From NCBI GenBank assembly GCA_016946835.1, contig JACVTC010000048.1, positions 987,501 to 1,035,000 on the forward strand: 47,500 nt of DNA, given 5' to 3'. A program made the translations under genes and the position numbers. Shown here piece by piece: positions 23,040-34,589 of this stretch. The notes under the pieces are model-generated. The model worked only from the letters and a program-made list of their open reading frames with translations. It made no database searches and had not been told where the DNA came from. Origin of the DNA: Neocallimastix lanati (nom. inval.). Its lineage: Eukaryota; Neocallimastigomycota; Neocallimastigomycetes; Neocallimastigales; Neocallimastigaceae. Every line of letters starts with the position of its first letter. The first letter of the stretch is position 1.

Positions 23040-23930
23040 AATTATATATATAATATATAGCAGAAAGCAATTTTCAGGGCAATATAATTTATATTTCAAC
23101 CTCGAGGAGTTTGGTAAGCCTAATGCGTTATCTCCCCTCTTAGATTATGATAATTATGAACCTGGTAGTCCTAACCAAGTACTTAAACCCAAAAATTTTT
23201 GTTTTTTACTTCAAGAATTTCTTCTGAATCAAACCTCTAAGATGAAATTAAAAGGCGTTACTCAAAGGATACTTTCTTTAATAATATTAAAATATATTTT
23301 AAAAAGTCTTCTACTATGGATAAACCCATTACATCGTTGACCTCCTTTCCTTCTCCAATGGTATTCCTTTTTTTTTTTTTTTATACGGTAATCTCATTTA
23401 TATTTCTGAATGTCTTAAATTTAAGGTTTATTGTTCTTGTCATGATTCCCCAACAGCTGACCACTTTGAAATAAATATAATCTCTAATTTAGTTTCTAGA
23501 AATTATTAGTAGCCTGACATATATAAGGATATTAAAAAAATATATTCATTCTTGTAATGTTTACTGCTCTTCAAAAGTTCCTCGTCATAAACCTTACGGT
23601 TTATTTAAACCTTTACCTATTGGTAATAATCCTTGGGAATCAATTTCGATGGATTTTATTACAGACCTTCCCTCTTCCAACAGTATGACTTGTATTCTTG
23701 TAGTAGTTGATCGTTTTACGAAGAAGGCTCATTTTGTATCTTTCAAATCAGTTTCTTCTTCTGAGGCTTGGACTGAACTATTTCCAAATTCCATTTTTAA
23801 ACTTTATGATCTTCCAAAGGATATTGTATAGGATTCTCCGTTAGCAAAGCATCAAGAAAAAATTCAAACTCAACAACGTCAGATTGAAAAGAGGTTTAAT
23901 AATATTCTCATATATTCAAATTAAGCTTAA
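23040..23930 (+). mobile_element. Second Ty3/gypsy lineage: RNase H end to integrase core
   Basis: Bases 23070-23200 read FNLEEFGKPNALSPLLDYD, the tether after RNase H. Bases 23380-23580 give YGNLIYISECLKF, then the HHCC domain DSPTADHFE to HSCNVYCSSK. Bases 23595-23830 give HKPYGLFKPLPI, SMDFITDLPSS (first catalytic Asp) and LVVVDRFTKKAHF to LPKDIV; the next codon is a stop where a Ser usually precedes the second Asp. The block SPLAKHQEKIQTQQ after it (23837-23880) does not continue the core and marks a deletion junction. The clade differs from the element at 20.4 kb, whose zinc domain and core are dissimilar. Confidence 0.8.
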
Positions 23931-24606
23931 AATTATTAATATTTCATATAAAAATATAAGAAAATTAGTTAATTATACAAATTCTGATTTTGTCAGAGAT
24001 TTATCAAATAGAAAAATCAACTTCAGGAACAATTGTTTGGATGGTAAAAACAAAAACAAATAATAACAAGATCTAATGTAGAAGCAATATATATATCACG
24101 TATTTTTTATTTAGTTATTAATTTTTTAAATTTTAATCCATATAAAAATCCTTAAAACTTTTTTTTTTAAAAAAAAAAAAAAGTAAAGAAAATTCTATAA
24201 AGTTGAATTTAATTTTCAAAATTTTTAGTTATTTAAATTTATTTAATTAAATATTTATTTATTATATATTAAGTTCATCTATTTTAATATATTTTGAATA
24301 TATTTATAATATATTATTAATAATATATTTTAAATTAAAAGTTAATTTTTATTTAAGGGTTGAAAAATTTTTTTTTTTTTTTTTTTTTTTTGAATAAAAA
24401 AAAAAAAAATAAACTTTTGAAAATAAAAACAAAATAAATATATATATAATATACATATACATAACTAAATGAATAGAAAGATACATAAATTAATAGATAA
24501 ATAAATAAAAAATATAAATAGATAAATAGATAAATAGATAAATAAAATAAAAAAATAAATAAATAAATAAAAATAAAAAATAAATAATAAGTAAATAAAT
24601 AAATAA
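23931..24606. other. Intergenic, upstream of the ankyrin gene
   Basis: AT-rich with poly(T)/poly(A) tracts near 24160-24182 and 24369-24392, and a region of repeated AATAGATA/AAATAAAT units (24460-24606) immediately upstream of the ATG. No TATA box can be told apart from the background. Confidence 0.4.
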
Positions 24607-27174
24607 ATGGTAAATATAATAGTAAAAAAAAAAATTACATCATTAGTTTTAGATGAAATAGCACAATGTAAAAAAAATGTTGAACTTTTATTATCGGGAA
24701 CAGAATTTTCCGAATTCGAAAGAATGAAAATTTGGGAAAGTTCTTTGGAAACCGAATTAAATGAAATCAAAATGAAATTAAGAAATTTTAATAGTTTTGA
24801 AGTATATTTAAACAATATTTTGGATAATGAAATTTTATTAACAGATAAAGCTCTTCGAAAATTAAAGATAAAGGATATATTAGAACAAATTGATGATATA
24901 GAAAGTGGAAATAGCGAAAAGTTAATGTTTATTCCAAATATTTTATTTGAAATAATTAATGAGATATCTTCAAATGAAGAAGTGCAACTTTATTTAAAAG
25001 AAACTAAAATGAATATTCCAAAAATAAAAGCTGGAATTTGTAAGTTATTTGAATCATTATTAAATAATACAGCCATCACAGCGGCACCAAAAGATGAAGA
25101 TCAAAGAAGATTTGAATATGTTAAACTTTTAAAAGGATATAAAGTAGTAGCTATAATTTTAAAGGAAAGCTCAATTGAACCAATTTTAAAATTAGGAAAT
25201 ATAATAACGATTGCCGAAGCCAGTGATTATTGTGCATCTGGTTGGAAAGATACTTTATTAGAATTAATATCAAAATTTTCATTCGAAATAAAAGAGAAAT
25301 ATAAAGACTATATTAATTTAGATTATGAAAAAGATCCTTTAAAAATAATATTAAATGAGATTTTTTTCAATGCTAGAGAGTGTATTACTAAAGAGTTAAG
25401 TTATAATTATATAAAAAATAAAAATATATCCATAGCAGAAAGACCTCATTATATTGACATCTTTAAACAAGTCTTTAATGATGTATATAATTTAAATTTA
25501 CCTTTTATTGAAACGAACGACTCCTATTTAGGAGAATATAATATAAATGATATAAAAGATGATTTTATAGATAGTCTTAAAAATACATATATCAATGATT
25601 TAATTTATAATAAAGCTTGTGAATTATTTTATGATAGACTAAAGGAAGAACCTGATTATTATATAGGGTCTAAAGTTAAACCTAAATTTTGGGGAGATAT
25701 TATGGAATGGTGTAAAAAATATTTAAAAAATAATAGTATAAATAAAAATTTTACTAATCCAGTAGAATTTATGTCCGAATATATTATTGGAGATGATAGT
25801 GCTAAAAACCCAATTAGATATATAGCGATTAAAGAAATTATGAAAGATTGTGGATTTATTGAAGAAGTCGTAAAAGATGAAAGATATGGTGATGAATTTT
25901 ATAAAAAACATCCAAAAATTTGTATGACACGTCTGAAAAGAGGAATAATGGATATTAAAAATGAAAATGAATTAAGCCAATTAAATGACACTCTGCTTGT
26001 ACTTCATTCACGAGGTATTAATGTTAAAGGTTTGATTGATTTTATAAAGAATAAAGGAAAATTTGAATTAATAAAATATATTAACCTTAATGATTTTAAT
26101 ATTTCAATTGATTCTGTTGATATGTATGGACAAACTGCATTAATGAAAGTTTGTAAAAGTTTTAATGATTCTAATTCTCTACAATTTTTAATAAATGCAA
26201 ATGCAAATGTTAATTTTCAGAATAGTGACGGAATTACAGCATTAATGTATGCTGTAAAATATAATAGAAATATTAAAATGTCACAATTATTGGTTGAAAA
26301 TGGTGCCGATGTAAATTTATTAAATAATCATCAATGGAATGCATTGATGTTAGCATGTTATTATTCAAAAGATTTGGAATTAGTCAAGTTATTAGTAAAG
26401 AGTGGTTCAAATCTTAATCAACAAAATAGCAAAGGATGGACACCATTAATATCAGCTATAAGAAGTAATAGAAATATCGAAATATCGAAATTTTTAATTG
26501 AAAATGGTTCTGATATCAATATATCAGATAATGAATTAAGAAATTCATTAATGCTGGCTTGTCATTATTCTTCGGATTTAGAATTAATTAAATTATTAAT
26601 TAATGAAAAAACAGATATTAATCAACAAGATAAAAATGGATGGACTGCCCTCATGTATGCCATAGAATATAATAAAAATCCAGAAATATTGAAATATTTA
26701 ATTGTAAATGGTGCCAATGTCAATTTAACAAATAATAATAATAGTGATTCATTAATTTTTGCCTGTCGTAAATCCAAAGATTTAGAATTAATAAAGTTAT
26801 TAGTGAGAAGCGGATCCAATCTCAATCAACAAGATATACATGGATATACCGCATTAATGCATGCTATAGAAACTAATAAAAATTCAAATATACCGAAATA
26901 TTTAATTGAATCTGGAGCGAATGTAAATTTGTTAAATAATAATTATTGGAATGCGTTAATGTTTGCTTGTCGTTATTCCGATGATGTTCAATTAGTGAAA
27001 CTATTAATTTATGAAAAATCAAATATCAGTCAAAAGGATATTTATGGATGGAATGCATTAAAGATAGCAAAAAATTATAATAAAAATGAGATAACGAAAT
27101 ATCTCATTAGAGAAAAATCGGTTAAGAGTATATCAAATACACCAATAAAATCTTTTGTTCATAAGATTTTGAAA

Positions 27175-27177
<3 letters not shown>
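24607..27177 (+). CDS. Ankyrin-repeat protein with unrecognised ~500-residue N-terminal region (856 aa)
   Basis: This intact single-exon ORF encodes 856 residues. Residues 1-500 have no family I recognise: they are Lys/Glu/Ile/Asn-rich and mostly helical in appearance, with a cysteine-aromatic block YCASGWKDTLLEL around Cys209. Residues ~503-840 contain ten ankyrin repeats with the usual TALMYAI and LLVxxGADVN signatures. Repeats alternate between two types, so the array has a two-repeat period of about 70 residues. There is no signal peptide or membrane segment, so a cytosolic or nuclear protein-binding role is likely; the partner is unknown. The ATG follows an AAATAAAT run with upstream in-frame stops close by. 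The TAA stop is the first unit of a TAA microsatellite that provides several further in-frame stops. Composition matches the host rather than the transposons. Confidence 0.9.
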
Positions 27178-27384
<207 letters not shown>

Positions 27385-27510
27385 TTAAATAAAACAAAAC
27401 AAAACAAAACAAAAAAAAAAAAGACAAAAGACAAAAGACAAAAAGCAAAAAACAAAAAACAAAAAGCTAAATGCAAAACAAGAAATAAAAAATAAAAAAC
27501 AAAAGCAAAA

Positions 27511-27550
<40 letters not shown>

Positions 27551-27590
27551 ATAATAATAATAATAAATAAATAATAATAATAATAATAAT
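27385..27590. repeat. Compound A-rich repeat (AAAAC, AAAAGAC, AAAAAGC, poly-A, AAT)
   Basis: Successive short arrays of AAAAC, AAAAGAC and AAAAAGC/AAAAAAC run into a poly(A) of about 38 bases (27511-27548) and then more AAT units. Confidence 0.9.
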
Positions 27591-27986
27591 TATATCATAG
27601 AATATATATATATTTTATTTCAGAAATAAGAAATTACATATTAAAAATAAATGTTACCTGTAAATTTTTTTTAAACTTTAACAATAGAATACATATTTGT
27701 ATGAGTTAAAAAAAAAAAAAAAAAAAACTCATAAATACATGCATAAATAAATAAATATTAAAATAATTTATTATTACGAAAAAAAAAAAAATAATTAAAA
27801 TTAAATAAATAAATAAAAAAAAAATTTTTTTTTTTTTATAATTTATATTAAATAATAAAATAAGAATATTAAAAAGATAGGTAGGTGTTAAATATTTGTT
27901 AATAATATCAATCAAAGATAATGAAATAATTTTTAATTTTTTTTTTTTTTTTTAAATCTTAAAAATCGGCTCGAGGTAAAGTAGGT

Positions 27987-28039
<53 letters not shown>

Positions 28040-28439
28040 ATATCTTTCAATCATTTTCGAGAGAGTCTTCTTTCCCTGTTTCATATTTTTTTTAGGGAAT
28101 GCTGAATTCCCTACTAATATTAAGTCTATTCCTATTATGATTAGTAATTTTTACACTATGGTCACTTTGTATTCCATTAGACCTACCATTGTCAAGAATA
28201 TCGACGTCGAAACGATAAAGCAAAGGAAATAGATATAATTATAAAAAAAAAAAAAATGTAAACTTTTTTTTTTTTCCTTTAATTTTAAGGGGATCTTATG
28301 ATAGAATTAACGGTTTGATGTTAAAATGAATAAATATTGATTAATTAAATAATTAATAATTATATATATATATATATGAAAAATACAAATTTATAGTGTT
28401 GAAATTAGCAAGCCCAATATATTATATATAATCATTTAT
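27591..28439. other. Non-coding, poly(T)-containing; one unexplained open stretch
   Basis: A 48-base poly(T) runs from 27988 to 28035. The block GTAGGTG-TT-...-TTAATAATATC occurs twice, near 27883-27912 and 27981-28046, the second time with the poly(T) inside. Bases 28062-28232 (plus) are open and encode GNAEFPTNIKSIPIMISNFY in the middle, of unknown origin; an acceptor-like TTTTTTTTAG lies just before GGAATGCTG at 28096. Bases 28290-28329 read GSYDRINGLMLK, vaguely like a LINE RT block. Neither is called as a gene. Confidence 0.35.
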
Positions 28440-28720
28440 TAATGAATAAATAAAATATAATAAAATAAATAAATAAAATATAATAAAATAAATAAATAAT
28501 AAATAATAAATAATAAATAATAAATAATAAATAATAAATAATAAATAATAAATAATAAATAATAAATAATAAATAATAAATAATAAATAATAAATAAAGG
28601 AATAATAAATAATAAATAATAAATAATAAATAATAAATAATAAATAAAGGAATAATAAATAATAAATAATAAATAATAAATAATAAATAATAAATAATAA
28701 ATAATAAATAATAAATATTT
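28440..28720. repeat. AATAAAT satellite
   Basis: Near-perfect 7-bp units, with AATAAAGG interruptions near 28596-28602 and 28645-28652 that mark a duplicated block of the array. Bases 28721-29100 after it are not repetitive and hold no recognised gene. Confidence 0.95.
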
Positions 28721-29100
28721 AAAAAAATTTAAAATTAATAATAAGGTTATTTATCCACACTTTTTTTTTTAAGTTTTCTTAATTTTTACCAATAATCAGA
28801 AGCTGAAAAATTATTTTTATCCAATTATACCTTTAAATAATTGATAGATATAAAGATTAAAGAATTTCTTTTTTTCTCTAGAATATCTAGGCTAAACACT
28901 TCAATCATTTGGTTAGGCCACACCACTCTTAGCAATTCTAATTTTGTTTTAAATTTTTATTAATTAAGCTATTTTTCTATGTTGTTTTATCATATATTTA
29001 ATTATTAAAACTTTCTTATCAAAACTTTAATAATAATTGTCCAATCATTTTTCAGAAATTTACTGATGGATTGAATATTACAACATATTAGTAAGTCTAT

Positions 29101-29555
29101 TTATTAATAAATAATAATAAATAATTAAATAATAAATAATAAATAATAAATAATAAATAATAAATAATAAATAATAAATAATAAATAATAAATAATAAAT
29201 AATAAATAGTAAATAATAAATAATAAATAATAAATAATAAATAATAAATAATAAATAGTAAATAATAAATAATAAATAATAAACAATAAATAATAAATAA
29301 TAAATAATAAATAATAAATAATAAATAATAAATAATAAATAATAAATAATAAATAATAAATAATAAATAATAAATAATAAATAATAAATAATAAATAATA
29401 AATAATAAATAATAAGTAATAAATAATAAATAATAAGTAATAAATAATAATAATATGAGTATTTATTAATAAATAATAAATAATAAATAATTAAATAATA
29501 AATAATAAAAAGAGTATTTATTAATAAATAATAAATAATAAATAATAAATAATAA
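29101..29555. repeat. AATAAAT satellite ending in palindrome minisatellite units
   Basis: A long 7-bp array with scattered AATAGTAA and AATAAGTA variants, followed at 29455-29540 by two GAGTATTTATTAATAAATAAT units of the kind forming the 12.4-12.9 kb minisatellite. Confidence 0.95.
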
Positions 29556-30386
29556 TTGATATATAATGAACTCCATATACTATATAAATAAATTATTAAT
29601 TATTACTAATATCTTCGATGTTTGATGAACGCAACTGAAATTATATTTATATTTTCATCTTTCAATTCTGTATATTTTTTTTAATTAGTAACTAATTATA
29701 TAAGTATTTAAGATCTTCAATAGAATTTTTAATTATTATATTATTCCTTTTTTTTTTTTAAATAATGAAAAGGTGTCACAAATCAAACATTTTTTTTAAT
29801 TTTTTTTTTTAATTTTATAAAGGTGAAATCTATAGGAATCAGTGATTATATAAAGTCAAAATCAATATCAAAATCAAAATGAATGAAGTTATGAATAAAA
29901 ATAAAATATATAATAATGAAAAGCTTAGTTTAGTTTAATATTCTTTATTAATAGTTTTTTTTTTTTTTTTTTTTTAATATTTTTTTAAAATAATTAAATA
30001 ATTAAATAATTAAATAATTGAATGAATGAATGAATAAATAAATAAATAAATGTGTAAATAATTTATTTTTGTATAATTATAAAAAAAATTTTTTTTTTCT
30101 TTGGAATATCTAAACTTTAAATATTAATAAATTTTTTTTTTTATTATTAATATATAAATATTTTTTTTTTTTTTATCTTTACTTTTTTAACTATAAAAAA
30201 GAAGAAAATTATTTATTATTATAATTAGAAATTTAAATATTATTTTCTAAAAAAAAAGAGAATAGCGATAGAAATTATTTATTTATTTATTTATTCATAT
30301 TTATTTATTTTTATTAATTTATTTAATAAACAACAAATAAAGAAAAATTATTACCTAATTTAATTTTTAAAAAATAATATATAAAA
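29556..30386. other. Upstream region of the carrier gene
   Basis: A/T runs and TTTA/AAAT repeats; no coding signal. The sequence before the ATG is AATATATAAAA. No distinct promoter motif can be told from background. Confidence 0.4.
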
Positions 30387-30862
30387 ATGTCAAACAGTAT
30401 AATTCATGCTATATCTGGTAAATTATAAATAATAATAATAAAAAAAAAAAAGAAATTCTTCTTTTATATATATAATCTTTGAAGAATAATGTAAAATAAA
30501 ATATTTAAAATCAATTAATCAATTCAATTCCTTAATTGTTATATTTATTTATCAATAAATTATATTCTATTCAAATAAATATTTTTGGAATACAATAGGT
30601 GCTGCTGCTGGTACTTGTGCTACTATCGTCACTTACCCACTTTTAACTCTTACTATTCGTCAAGCGGTTAAAAAAGATAATGAAAAGAAAAGTTTACTTG
30701 AAATTTTAAAACAAATCATTAAAGACAAAAGTATATTTATTTATTATTTTTTTTTTTCAATAGAAATTTCTAAATAATTATTTTACCCCGTAAATTTTAT
30801 TAATAAAATATTAATCAAAAAAAAAAATTTTTTTTTTTATATAAATATCAAAATAAAATAAT

Positions 30863-30895
<33 letters not shown>

Positions 30896-31798
30896 GAATT
30901 CCTTGATTTATATTCGTACGCATTAAATAAGCTTATTAAAATCAATTAATATTAAAATTATAAAAAAAAAGATAATAAAAATAAAAGTAAAAGACAATTA
31001 ATTTATAATATTTTATTTATAATATTAATATCACAGTGGTTTATCTAGTTCAATTTTTGGTGGTGCTATTACGAATGGTATTTGTAAGTAGAATTAAAAT
31101 AAATTTTTTTTTTTTTTTTTTTAAAATAAAAATATATATTAAATATATAAACCTATATTAATAAAAATAAAATTTTATTAAATTTTAAAAATAAATAGAT
31201 TTCTTCTGGTATGAATTCGCAAAATCAAACATTAGAAATATTAGTAAACATGAAACTATGAATACTATTGAAAGTATGCTTGCTAGTACTTGTGCAGGTA
31301 AATTTCAATATATATATAAATATATAAGTAATAAATGTTAATTGAAATTTTTAATAGATAGAAAAAATAAATTATTAAGATTAATATGATTTTTTTTTTT
31401 TTTTTTTTTTTTAATAAAATAAATAGGTACTGCTACAACAATTAGTACTCACCCAATTTGGCTTATTAATGTAAATAATTATTAATAATTAAATATATAT
31501 ATATTTTTTAATTATATGACTTATATGATATATGATAATAACTAAATAATTTATTTATTTAATAATATTTTTATTATTGAAATAAATTTGAATTAATATA
31601 TATATATATAAATAACTATTTGATAGACTCGTTGTTCTGCCAAGGTTTCTTTAGCTAATGAAGCTGATCCAACCACTGTAAAATCAATTGGTGCTATTGA
31701 AACATTAAAGAAAATTATTAAGGAAGAAGGATTTTTATCCTTATGGAATGGCATTGTTCCTGCTTTGTAAGTTATCTATTTTATTTAAATAAAAATTA

Positions 31799-31831
<33 letters not shown>

Positions 31832-32520
31832 AATTTTAATTAATAAAATCGTTACTATTATAAAAAATGTATTGATATTAATTTTTTATTATTTTTAATT
31901 TAAAAAAAAAAAAAAAAAAAATTAAAGAATTCTTGTTATCAACCCAGTTATTCAATATACCGCTTTTGAACAATTAAGAAATTTTGTTCTTAAGAGAAAA
32001 GAAAAGCTTAGTGCTGTAGATGTTTTCATATTAGGTGCTATTGCTAAACTTTGCGCTACTGTAACCACTTATCCATACACGTAAGATATTACAAAATGAT
32101 TTTTTTATTTTTAAAAAAAAAAAATTTAATGATTCTATTATAAATTGTATATATGAATTGTTTTTATGATTAAATTTAACATTGTAATTTATATTAAATT
32201 ATGTTTTTTCTCTTTATATTATCATTTTATATATAATTATTATTATTTAATTTGTATTATGGAGTGTTGTTAAATCTAGAATGCAACTTCGTCAAGGTAG
32301 TGATGAAAATTCCAAGTATGATTCTACTATGGATGCTTTCAAGAAGATTATTAAGAATGAAGGTGCTGGTGGATTATACAAGGGTATTCAATCTAAGATC
32401 TTCCAAAGTGTATTAGCTGCTGCTTTCTTATTCATGTTTAAGGATAAATTCTATCAATACGTTTTAAGAATTGCTATGATAGGACAACGTAGAAAACATC
32501 TTCAAACTCTTGAAAATTAA
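30387..32520 (+). CDS. SLC25-type solute carrier, peroxisomal adenine nucleotide transporter-like (306 aa, nine exons)
   Basis: Hand-built exons: 30387-30417, 30599-30730, 30897-30915, 31037-31083, 31199-31297, 31427-31470, 31627-31766, 31928-32080 and 32265-32520. They join without a phase error into 921 bases (306 residues plus stop), the normal length for this family of six-helix carriers. The three carrier signature sites are TYPLLTLTIRQ (repeat 1), THPIWLINTR (repeat 2) and TYPYTVVKSRMQ (repeat 3). A neutral residue at the acidic position of repeat 1 and the W-x-x-N-TR form in repeat 2 are typical of the peroxisomal ATP carriers (PMP34/SLC25A17, yeast ANT1, PMP47) rather than mitochondrial ADP/ATP carriers. 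Such proteins exchange cytosolic ATP for AMP across the peroxisome membrane. Substrate and location here are inference. All introns are GT-AG and AT-rich. Family call is firm; the subfamily is less so. Confidence 0.88.
30897..30915 (+). other. 19-nt microexon of the carrier gene
   Basis: The sequence AATTCCTTGATTTATATTC is flanked by AAAG and GTACGC. Without it, exons 2 and 4 join out of frame. With it, the reading IIKDKKFLDLYSGLSSSIFG restores both phase and the conserved LY-x-GL block of carrier repeat 1. Confidence 0.75.
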
Positions 32521-33557
32521 AATTAAATAAAATATACCTTTAAATATTAAAAATAAAAAAGTGAAAGATCATTAAGCATAAATAGAAAAAAAAAATAATA
32601 TATAGTATAAATTATAAATGAAAGATAAGCAACAGTTATTAAAGAGAAATGAATAAATTTCATTATCTTAATGAAAATAAATTTATTTATTTATTTATTT
32701 TTTTTTTAAAAAAAAAAAAAAAAACCCATTAATTATTATTTATTAAAAAGAATTGAGATATTTTTTTCTTTCTCTTTTAAAAAAAAAAAAAAGAAAATCA
32801 TTCTATTTCAATTCAATAATTCTTTTTATTTAATTTCATTTTTAATTTTTTTTTTTTTTTTTTTTAATGAATTAAAAAAAAAAAAGTATATATATTTAAA
32901 ATATATAAATAATATTCTAATTATTTTCATATATCCCAAATTAATAATAAATATTTTTTTTTATTACCTAAATTTTTATAAAATTTAAAAGAAATGATTA
33001 AAAGATAAATTAATAATAATAGAAAATTACTATTTTTTCTATTTTTTTTTTTTTTTTTTTTTGTTAAAAAATTCTATCTTATTTATATAAGTTTAATAAA
33101 AATAATTAGTTTAAAAATATTTAAAAAAAAAAAAAAAAAAAAAAAAAGAATTAATAAATTTTTAGTATATTATATTAAAAGAATTTTTCTTTTAATGTGA
33201 TACTTTAAAAAGATAAATATTTTGATATAAAATATAAAATTTTAATTTCAAAAGAAAATAGAGTATAGTAAAAAAAAATGTTAAAAAAATAAAATATTGT
33301 TAAATTATAAGAGGAAACCAAATTATATAAATATAATTTTTATTAATAATAATAAAATATATATATATTTTATATAACTAAAAAGATAAATTCATATCTT
33401 TTTTATTTTAATTTTTTTATACTTCATTATTATATTATTTCATCATATATATATTTATTAATATATATTATTTAGTCATATTATAATAAAATTTATTATC
33501 AACCCTTTGATATTCTATATTAGAAATGAAAAAAGAAACGATAATTTGTGGATAAAA

Positions 33558-33592
<35 letters not shown>

Positions 33593-33930
33593 AAATTTAA
33601 ATTATGCAAAATATAAAAATAAAATCAAAATAAGTAATAAATAATTAAAAAATTAAAATTTTATTATTGGTATTTGTTATTTTTAATAAAAATTATTTAT
33701 AAATAATAATAGCATAAAAAAAAAAAAGAAAAATAAAATAAAATAAAAATAAAATAAAATAAAATAAAATATAATAAAATAAAAATTCAATGCAATATTA
33801 AAACTTGTAAAAAATAACTTTATATTTATAAATTTAAATTGAATGATCAATGCAAGAAAATCTATTATTCTCCTATGTGATTTTTTATTTTTATTTTTTT
33901 TTTTTTTTTTTTTTATTTTTATTATGTGTA
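32521..33930. other. Non-coding AT-rich stretch
   Basis: Contains several poly(A)/poly(T) runs (near 32700-32725, 33121-33147, 33560-33588, 33895-33913) and AAAAT repeats near 33730-33785. The first 50-100 bases are presumably the carrier 3' untranslated region; AAATAAAA/AATAAA motifs are too common to pick a polyadenylation signal. Confidence 0.5.
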
Positions 33931-34558
33931 GAAAGAGAGAATAATGAATATTTATTTGTTAAATAATCCAATGATATGGATTGTTTTTCCAGGTCAATGG
34001 AGGATTGATGGAAAAGGAATAGCCTTTATCAGGTGTACTAATTACAGCTTTCTGTGATTTTGATGATAATCAAAAGTTATCCTTTCTAAAGTAGCTTATA
34101 ATACGAAGAGTGTAAATTGGAATACTGGAAGATGGTTGAAAGTGAACCTGATGTTTTATTTTGTTTTAAACTGGATATGTAGTAACATTGGAGTTTTTGT
34201 ATAATTAATAATATCCTGTAGTTTCTACATATTATCATTGTAATGAATCTATTGTATTTTTTTTACTTTAGCATCATTTTATATATGCATTTTTCTATAG
34301 TATTATTTAAACACTCATGTAGCTATTGTAAAAAGGAAATGTAGGAGATTGATTCACTCCAAAGCTTGTTTTTAAGACTTTATTTAATGGATGGAAATCT
34401 TTTTATAGTCTCTCACTATCTAACATTTTTTTTTTTTTAAATCTACTTTTAACTAATATATAATTATTCAACAGAAAATTTTTTATGTTTTAAAGAACTA
34501 TATTAATTGAAAAGAAAAACAATTATTCAAAAGATAAAAAGAAAAGATTATTCATTTT
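33931..34558. other. Unassigned, less AT-rich DNA before the LINE insertion
   Basis: Composition is closer to transposon DNA than to spacer. Neither strand gives a recognisable domain; short open blocks on the minus strand (for example KAVISTPDKGYSFSI) did not match a family I know. It may be 5' sequence of the second LINE family, split by the LINE inserted at 34571. Confidence 0.3.
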
Positions 34559-34570
34559 AACAGAGTAAGT
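34559..34570. repeat. Left target-site duplication of LINE
   Basis: The sequence AACAGAGTAAGT is identical to 37612-37623, directly after the poly(A) tail; the two A's may belong to the tail, so 10-12 bases. Confidence 0.85.
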
Positions 34571-34589
34571 TTATCATAATTTAGATGAA

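Noticed and set aside
25723-26825. Minus-strand ORFs inside the ankyrin gene
   Set aside because: Shadows of the intact 856-residue frame on the plus strand.
30731-30805. Alternative microexon 30764-30789 in carrier intron 2
   Set aside because: It has AG and GT borders but introduces an in-frame stop and no carrier motif; 30897-30915 fits better.
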